A stretch of 64,000 nt of DNA. It comes from Sarcophilus harrisii. Its lineage: Eukaryota > Chordata > Mammalia > Dasyuromorphia > Dasyuridae. Shown in pieces: positions 28,060-37,000 of the stretch (positions are counted from its first letter, which is position 1; the number at the start of each line of letters is the position of its first letter). The position numbers were made by a program, and so were the translations under genes. The stretch covers positions 131,641,425-131,705,424 of the forward strand of contig NC_045430.1 of NCBI RefSeq assembly GCF_902635505.1, written 5' to 3'. The notes beneath the pieces were generated by a model that had not been told where the DNA came from, searched no databases, and worked only from the letters and a program-made list of their open reading frames with translations.

Positions 28060-31000
28060 GCTGGATACTTGTCACCTTGTTGTATTAAAATGATTCTTGT
28101 CCAGTTACAAGTTGAGCCAGATGGGATGTTTTCTACTTCTGAAATTTGGGATTCATTAGGTATTCTGCATCCTTAACCCATGGATAATCTGAGGCAAGGG
28201 AAAGTTGGATGGAAGTGGAGGAGTGGATATTGATTAATTCTCTTATCAGTTTCATCTATTGAATAAATAGTTGGTTAGTCCTTGAATTTAGGTCAAAAAC
28301 TGTTTTGTTTATTTAAGGAAACCTAGATTAGGCAAAACAGGTTATCAAGTCAGAAAAACAATTAGGGAGAAGTGAGTTGTGAAGGGGAAACATTTTTCCT
28401 GTTTTAATTCTCAAATGGACTGAGAGGGTAGAAATGGGCAAGAATTGGAAAGGACTAATAAAGCTCTCAACTAACCAGAATCTTCATTCATTGTTTGTAG
28501 AGTATTTTTTTTTTCCTCTGCTTTTAGGAGAAAAATACAATCACAAGAAAACAAATTCAAATTAGGAACTTAACTTATACTTAGCAAAACTAATATAAGT
28601 AAATAAGAATTCTAGTGTTGGGAGGAGAGGGTTAGTACATATTCAGTCCAATGTCCTGTATCTCATAGAGAAGGAGAAATTCTTAACCTGGAATCTGTGG
28701 GTTGTTTTCTTTATTTTTGACATCTGTATTTCAGCATAATTGGTTTCCTTTGTAAATCTGTGTATTTTATTTTGTGTGTTTAAAAACATTCCATAGGCTT
28801 CATCAGACCAACCAAAAAGGATCCAATGAAGCCTATGAAATGTTTTTAAATGGACAACCAAAGGGAGTCCATTGCAGAAAGGAAATTAAAAATTCTCATT
28901 CTAAGGTTGTATCTGTGGTCTCCTGTGACATTCAAAATAATGACCTTGAATGCTACAAAATAGATCTGCAGTTATCAAAGAAACATTTTTTTTGCTTTGA
29001 ATGTACTTAGAAATGTAGAAAAATGAATACAAACATTTTAGAATGATTTTTGAAATGAAATTTGAAACAAAAAGATCTCTTTTAAACAGAATATATTGAT
29101 CAAGAAATTGTTATTATCTACTCCCAGAAGTCATCAACAATTACTCCTTCCTAAAATGACAATGTAGAGAGGCATAATCTGCTTGTTAGTGGAATTTTTT
29201 TCGTTTGTTTTGGTTCTTTACTCTCTCCCCTTTTTCTAGTTAACAGCTATTGCTAAATTGAGAGCCAAAGGTCAGGTCCTTACTAAAGCAGATCCAAACT
29301 GTATTAAACGGAAGCAGTGTGACCCTCAGAGTGTCTTGGAGATATCAGAGCGTGTGGAGAAAAGCACCTCATCATCACCAGGTAGAGTAAATAGAAACTG
29401 CAGAGAGGGGGAAGAAAAGTGGGCCAAAGGAAATAAATGCTTTTGTAAAGAAAGATGGTTCTGAAAATTTTCCTCATTTGATTCATTAGCAACCACCCCT
29501 GTTCTCTTGTGTAACAAAACTAGTCCAAAGTTCTAGTACATTTTAAACTGAAATTTTCCTGTAAGCTTTTTTTTTCTGTAAAAAAACCTGAACTGGATTT
29601 GTCCTATTATTATACCGATGTATTTTTCTTCCTAAGTTTGTATAAACTAGCCATGATATGTATTATACGTTCTCAATATTAATTATTAATATTAATCTCA
29701 GAGTTAGATGCTCCCTATGACTCTAGTTTTCTGCCAAAATTCTAATCTGAGCCATGTTGTTTAACAGGAACCTTGTAGAAAGGAGCATCAGCTTTTAGGA
29801 CAGTTATGTGGGGCAAGAGAGATTTCTCCAGAGTTATAGAATTAGTCCTGGAAAAGCCATCAGAGGCCATCTAATCCAACACTAGAAGCAAAGATCGAGA
29901 GAAGCTGCCTCAGTGACTTCCCTGAGGTCATGGGCAGAAGTGACAGAGTAAGGGAAGGAGTAATATTTGAACCCAGCTCCCTCTGATTCTCAACTTACTG
30001 TGCTCTTTCCACAGGGACCACACCTTCCTATTCCTTACCAATAACATTCCATCTCCCATCTTGGTAGTTTCACTTAGACTGTTTTCCTTGCTTGGACAAC
30101 ACTCCCTTCTTGCCTCCCTAGATTTTTATCTACTTGATAATACTCAAGGAAAGTATTATCCTTAATACTTAAGGCTAAAGACTATTATTTTTGTCTTTGT
30201 TATCTTCAGTGCCTATTACCTGCTGGTTTTTATTATATTGCTTGTTGATGGTTTTTAAATTGTAAGTGGTATTTTGTATTATATTAATATTTCAGAAGCT
30301 TAAGACGTGGTCTTAACTTATTAATTTACCTTTCTATAGCCCTTAAGGCATTTTCTTCACTCAGACAACCCTGTAAGATCAGATGTAAAAAGAGTTATGG
30401 ATGGATAAATGAAAATTTAGGGATGGGAGGTGACATGTCCATTATCAAGTAGTTTTGGGGAAGTAAAGTCAGGATCAGACCCATGTTCTGATTGGTGCTG
30501 ATTGCTACAGTCCCATCTGTTTTCTTGCTCAGATTTGCCCTTAATAACAGAATGTTTTGGTGTGATTACGTAATGGTTTATATAATATGCCAAGGTTTAC
30601 AGAATGCTTCCCTCACAACTTCCCTGGGAGGTAAAGAGTGTATTATTGTCCCATTTTACAAATGAGAAGACTGATGCTTTTAAAGTGGTTAGTGACTCCT
30701 GCAGGACGTGCATTAGGCAGTGGATGGAGCTTTCAGAGAAGTGAGGCAGGTATGGAAGGATGAGGAAGAAACAGATACAAGGAAACTGACCCCCAATGTC
30801 GCTGCAATCCTGAACACTTACAGAGATGCTTTCCTCTCTGCTGTAGCTGAGGACGACCCAGAACCTGCCCAAAAGAGACGTCGAGAGCAGTTGGCCTACC
30901 TGGAATCTGAGGAGTTCCAGAAAATTCTCAGAGCTAGATCCAAGCACACTGAGGTGCTGAAGGAGGTAACAGCCCGACACCCAATGTTCACTTTCCCAGG

Positions 31001-34000
31001 GCCCCGGGACCTCAGCATGCCTTTGCTTGCCTTCCCTAGTGGGAATTGATGGGATATTGGCTTTTATAATATTTAATTTACTACTGGCTTCCTGATACCA
31101 CCTAGTACCTAGTGTGGAATTTAATTGGCTACTAGAAGAACCCTGTTAAACCCGTTAAACAGAACAATGACCGTCAGTCCAGTGCAACCTCATTCTTCAG
31201 TGGCAAGCTCATGAAGAGAAGGGGCTGAGAAAAACAGCCTTTAGGCTTCAATTAGCACATACTCAACTACTGTCATTTTCCATGTAAGATAATTTTCTAA
31301 CAGTCAACAAGTTCCCTGGATTTTATATTGGATGACAGGATACAAAGAGATCTTGACAGGCTAGATCACTGAGCTAAATCTAATATAATGAAACAGGATT
31401 TTTGTATCCTACAAGATGATAAGAGACAGTGGTTATGATTTAGCAGCCAAAAGGCTTAATGTGATTTTGGGATACATTAAGAGAGATATAGTTTTGAGGA
31501 ATAAGGAAGAGGTGGCCCTCTTGCCATATTCTGCCCTAGTTAGACCATCTATGGAACACTCTCCCACTGTCATAGTTAAGATAAGCAAAAGAGGGCAACC
31601 AGTATAGTGAGGAACCTCAAATGAGAGGATCACTTTAAGAAACTGGGAATATTTAATGTGGAAAAAAAAAGACACAGGAGAGATTTAACAGTTGTTTTCT
31701 GCTCCTGAGGCAGTATGCTATCCATGGAGGTCCAACATATTCTTGAGCATTAAATCCCCTATAGATAAAACCTGTTGTATGCTTCTCATCTCCTTTTATA
31801 GACTATCCTGATGGAAGAGTTCTTCAGTGGAACCACATTTCACCCATAAATTGACATTTCTAACCTTCCCCGCTGCTTTAAACCATTTGCCATCTCACTC
31901 CTGTATTCCTCTCCTGAATATTATATTGTTTCGTATTGACTGGATTAGTATATACCACCCATCCCCTCTTTCCATCTGTGCTTATTCCCTGTCCTCACCA
32001 AAAAAAAAAAAAATTGAATATGAATATAGTATTGTGAGGTTTAGGTAAGCCATGTTGTTTCAACTATGAGGGCATTTTTCAACGGGATTGTCAATGTTGT
32101 CTTGATGTTCAGAACATTTTCAGAGGATCTATAGTACATCTTCAATTGTTCTTACATTTGTCAGATGTTTGACTCTCTCTTTCAACTTTACTCTTCCAGG
32201 CCGAGGCAGATCTACAGGAACGCTATTTTGAACCACTGGTGAAAAAAGAACAAATGGAAGAAAAAATGAAAAGTATTAGGGAAGTGAAATGCCGAGTGGT
32301 AACATGCAAAACGGTGAGTGAAGAGAGTTTTCTGGGGACACAGTTTAGTGACTAATGTTAGCCAGTCCCTGAAATGTGGAGTCTCAACAGAATTCTTTTG
32401 GGTGTGTCTTGTTTCATTGGTCTTGAAAGTAAAACACTGAAAGGCTAAGAATTCTGTTTTGCAGTCAGTTTTTTTTTTTTTAAATAATTTACAATAAAGG
32501 TAAAAAAATTTACAAATTTGAAAGAAATAAAATTCACCATTTTATTTCACCTTATATGAACTCTTTTGCTGTTATGCAGTGGTGGCGCATTCCAGGACAT
32601 TTTGGCATTTTTTAAGTCCAAACTTAATTCATTTAATATTAGTGGTTCCCAAAGACTTTCAAAGGGGAAAATTTGTCACCCTGCCCCCAATATTTTCTAA
32701 TACCTTTTATCTTAACTGTATTGCTCTAGTAGTTGTACTCTCTGTGGTTAAAATTGAGTAACTTGCTAAGTGTTTACAGAATAGGAACAGGTTTTCAAAA
32801 CTATAAATAACTACATGAAAATATGCTCTAGATCACTAAAGTAAGAAAAGTACAAATTTAAATGACTGAGGTTTCACCTCAATATTGACACAAATGAAAA
32901 AGACTGAAACAGTCATTGTTCTAGGAGAATGTGAGACAGCCCCCCTGATGCATCATTAATAGAACTATGTAGTCCAACCATTCTGCATAGCACAAGAATG
33001 AAATTAGCTATACCCTTTGACTCCATAATTACTTTGTAATCACTGCAAGTTAGGGAAAAATAAAAGTCCATCTATTCATAGCAAAAAATTGGACACATGG
33101 TAGATGTCCATTTATGGGTTATAGCTAAAATTCAAACTCATCTATTAATGTAATGAAATAATATACAGTAGGGTGTGGCAAATATAAGGAGATTGGAAAT
33201 ACAAGAAGGTTTATGTGAATTGATGCAGTTCAAAATGAGCAAAGCCAAGAGAACAGTGGACCCAGTGTTTATAACAATATAAATGAAAAGATCACTAAGA
33301 GGAAATTCCAGTAATTGAAAAACCATTAGTGATCTGTGAGAACAGGTAATGAAATACTCCAACAGGACACAGAAATCTAAGAGGAAAGAATATAAAAGTT
33401 TAGCAGCTTTCCTTAGGCAGTATAATGGTTTTCCATCTGTGATATGTGAGTGCTGCATCTCTTTTGCCCTTAGAAAACCTTTGTGAAGATGCCAGGGTCA
33501 CACAGCTAATAAGAATCTGAAGCAGCATTTGAATTCAGATCTTAGTGATTCCAGGCCTGGTGCTTATATGCTACACCAGCAGCCTTCCCCTGTTTTTTTT
33601 GTAATAGCTGTCACTAACTCTTTCATACAGAGCATTTCTGTTTGTCTTCATGGAAAAGAAGAAATTGGGCCCCAAAAGATCTTCTGGGGATTAATTGTAA
33701 TTGAGAAAGTTCAGGATAGTTGCAACAACTAGGCATAAATATAAAGTTTTATATTTAGGTTCAAAAATGTTTTCTGGGGATTTTAGTGGGCTGAAAGTTC
33801 ATTAGTCAAATAAATAGCTACTTGTCAGAGACCATCTCATCCAACTTGAATTTGAATTAAAAATCTCTTAAATAAACCACTGTTTCCTGGAATAGCGCAA
33901 ATTGTTAATAAGCTATAACTTATATCAGGCCTGAATTTGCCTCTCTATAGTTAAAATCTGGGACCAAGCACAACAAATTTCAGAATTCTTTTTGTATGAC

Positions 34001-37000
34001 AGTTGTGAAGATAAATTGCATTAATATATATAAAATGATTTGCAAATCTTAAAGCATTCTCTAGATACAGATATGTAGCTTTATATGCTGCTACTATATT
34101 ATATGTATTTTATATATATACTTATGTGTATATATATGACATTTTATTTATATATATATATATAAAGAAATTTTATTTATATGTACTTTACTATATATGC
34201 TAGGGTATGTAGCTATTACCATACTCTGTGTTTGTCTGTGTGTGTAATTGTTACTGTTTTAAAGCCCTTGGTTTAAACACTGCCATGTTGATTTTGTGTA
34301 GTGCAAGTATACCCACTTCAAGCTCTTGGAAACTTGTGTCAATGAGAATCATGATTACCATTGGCATGATGGTGTGAAGCGGTTTTTCAAGTGCCCCTGT
34401 GGAAACAGAAGCATATCTCTTGACAGACTACCTCAGAAGCACTGCAGGTAGGAAGGTTGTCTGGGTCCTTACTTTTATATCTTAACACCATTATGGTTCT
34501 AATATTGCATAGACAACAGTCAGAGCCGTTATTTGAGGAATAGCTTTTGCCTCCATTTGTTTATTTTATGGTGATTTTCCTGGGGTGTAATGTCCATTTT
34601 TAAACTGAAACTTCTGCTAATGCTTGGGACTGAAACTATAAGGTGGGGAAGCAGTGATACAGGAAAAGGTTGATGGTGTAAAGAATATTTTAGACCTCTT
34701 TTTTCCTGACAGTAAAAATTTTGGAATTAGTTTACAGGTTTATAATTTGCTGAATAAAATGCTTAAGATAAAGATCCTTTATTATTATCTGACCTTCACT
34801 TCCCCCCAAAATGATTTCTGAAAACCATGGCCCACTCTTTAATGTGTTTTTTAGTGTAAAACTCTATCAACTAATAAAAATTTCTCTCTACTGAGAAAAA
34901 GCAGTGCCTGAACACTGGAGGTAAGAGTACCTGGACATGTTTGCTCCCGGGGTACAGTGGTCATTTTCAAAAGACAATGGAAGATGTGAGCCTTTTAAAC
35001 GTAGCTTTAGAGCTGGAAGTGGACCTCAGAACACATCTGGTCAAAACACATTTTACAGACATGCAAATGGAAGTTCAGGGTGTTTAATTGACTTACTCAG
35101 GATCCTGCTGATGTTGAGTGTGGGGGAAGAGACTTAAACCCAGTTCCTCTGACTCCAGAGTTGGGGCAACTTTTCAATCCAGCCTTTGGGCTTGTTTGCT
35201 TGTAGATTTTTGACTCAGAGGATGCTTTGGCCTTAGCTGGGTCTCAAAGAAGTAGATGCTGGCAGTGAAATCCATTTTTTTCCCCAAAAAGATAAGAAAT
35301 GATGCTTATTATCCTGCTTGCTTCAAAGATTAGAAATAGAGAGAACTCTGAAGCTGGGAAGGAAATTGGAATCTGGCTTTTCCTGGCCTTTGTGACTGAT
35401 AGTTTTTTGTCAAGTCAAGTATTTATTAAATGCTTATTGTATTCCAAGCACTGTGCTAGGTGCTGGAGATGCTAAGAAAAGCCAAAGACATCCCCTCCCC
35501 TCCAAAAGCCCACCTTCTAATGGGGAAGACAAGGAACAACCAAGTATGTATGGCAAGATTAATTTGAATCTCAGAAAAGGAACTAGCATTAAGAACACTT
35601 TTGTAAGAAACAAATGATAAGGTCTGGTAAAGAAATCAACATTTCATTATTATATTCCTCTTATTATACCCTAACCTTCATCTATAACAATGTCATGACT
35701 TCTCTGCTGGAGAGAGTTCATGGAGCAAATGTATTCAGGAATCTGTCTGGTACTGATTGGGTTACAGAGCAGAGGAATGTACTTGGCCCTCACCCCCTAC
35801 AGAGTTGAAAGAAAGTAGAGAAAAAAGACATCTCATTATCTAGACCTAAAAGGAAGATTTATCCTTTCCCTTTCTCCCTATTATGTAAAAATGATCCTCC
35901 TAAAACTGAACTTCAGCCCAGGATCATGCCACCAAAAAATTAAATACTTATTTCTTGGGGCTTGGCAAAAGCCTAATTATGATTTGAAAATCTGCTGTAG
36001 AGTATGTGACTCCTACAGAGTTGAGATCCATTCTCCAGATCATTAGAAAGCTCCTTTTATTTGGATTTGTAGCGTGATTTTCAACTTGGGTTTTTATAAT
36101 AATTGGCTCTAAGGGCAGACAAGTTAGAACTGATAAATTCTTCTTTTGGAAAGATGTAAGCAGAATTTAATATCAAATAAATGGTTAGTGAGTATCCAGG
36201 AAATGGGGATGCTCACAAAATACTATCTGCTTCATGCAGAAAGGTCATGTCAGACTGATCTTATTTCACTTTTGAAAAGGATATTAAACTGGTAGATCAG
36301 AAGAATACATTCTATATGGTTTTACCTAGACTTTAGCCAAGTATAGCGTGATGGTGGGAATGAGCTAGATCAGTGGTGTCAAACTCAAAATTAAAATGGG
36401 GGCCACTAAATTTATGTAAGGGTCCCTGTAGGCCACATATTGACAGAGAAATTTACTTATTAATTTTTTATCTGTGTGCTACTATATATTTATTCTGTGA
36501 AATCTGACTCTGACTACATTTGAAAGTAGTGTAAACTTTAAGGTATGGGCCACATGCTGTGGGCTAAATGATAGTGCAGTTAGGTATATTTGGAATTGGC
36601 TGAATGGCTAAACTCATTGGTCAGCCGAACCTTTGGTTCTGTGTCATGTGGAAGGAAATTTCCAATGGAGTGTCCCAGGGTATGTACTTGGCTTTGTGAT
36701 GGATAAAGACACAGGTGGCATATTCATCAAATTTGCCAGTGGCACGAAGTTGGGAAGTTAGCTAACATAGCAGATAATAGTCAGGATCCGGGAAGATCCT
36801 AACAAGCCAGAATAGTAAGCTGAGTAGAATATGATGAAATTTAATAGGAATAACTATTTAAAATCTTACACTTGGTTTCAATAGATTAATTTCATAAATA
36901 TAAGATAGGGGAGATATGGTTAGAAAGCAGGTTATTTGAATTAATATTAGTGTGAAAACAGCTAAGAAAGGAAATGTGATATTGGATTTTGGAGAAGGAT

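Larger units (their letters stand above)
28851..31330. other. MCM10 introns around exons 29240 and 30847
   Basis: Apart from the two exons no gene is seen. A MIR-type antisense SINE lies at about 29830-30015 (ccatctaatccaacac, then atatttgaacccagctccc). MIR/L2-like scraps lie at 30055-30240 and 30570-30700. Confidence 0.4.

Noticed and set aside
30720-30846. Upstream extension of the open frame before MCM10 exon 30847
   Set aside because: The acceptor ctgctgtag and the match to human place the exon start at 30847; the extension has no homology.
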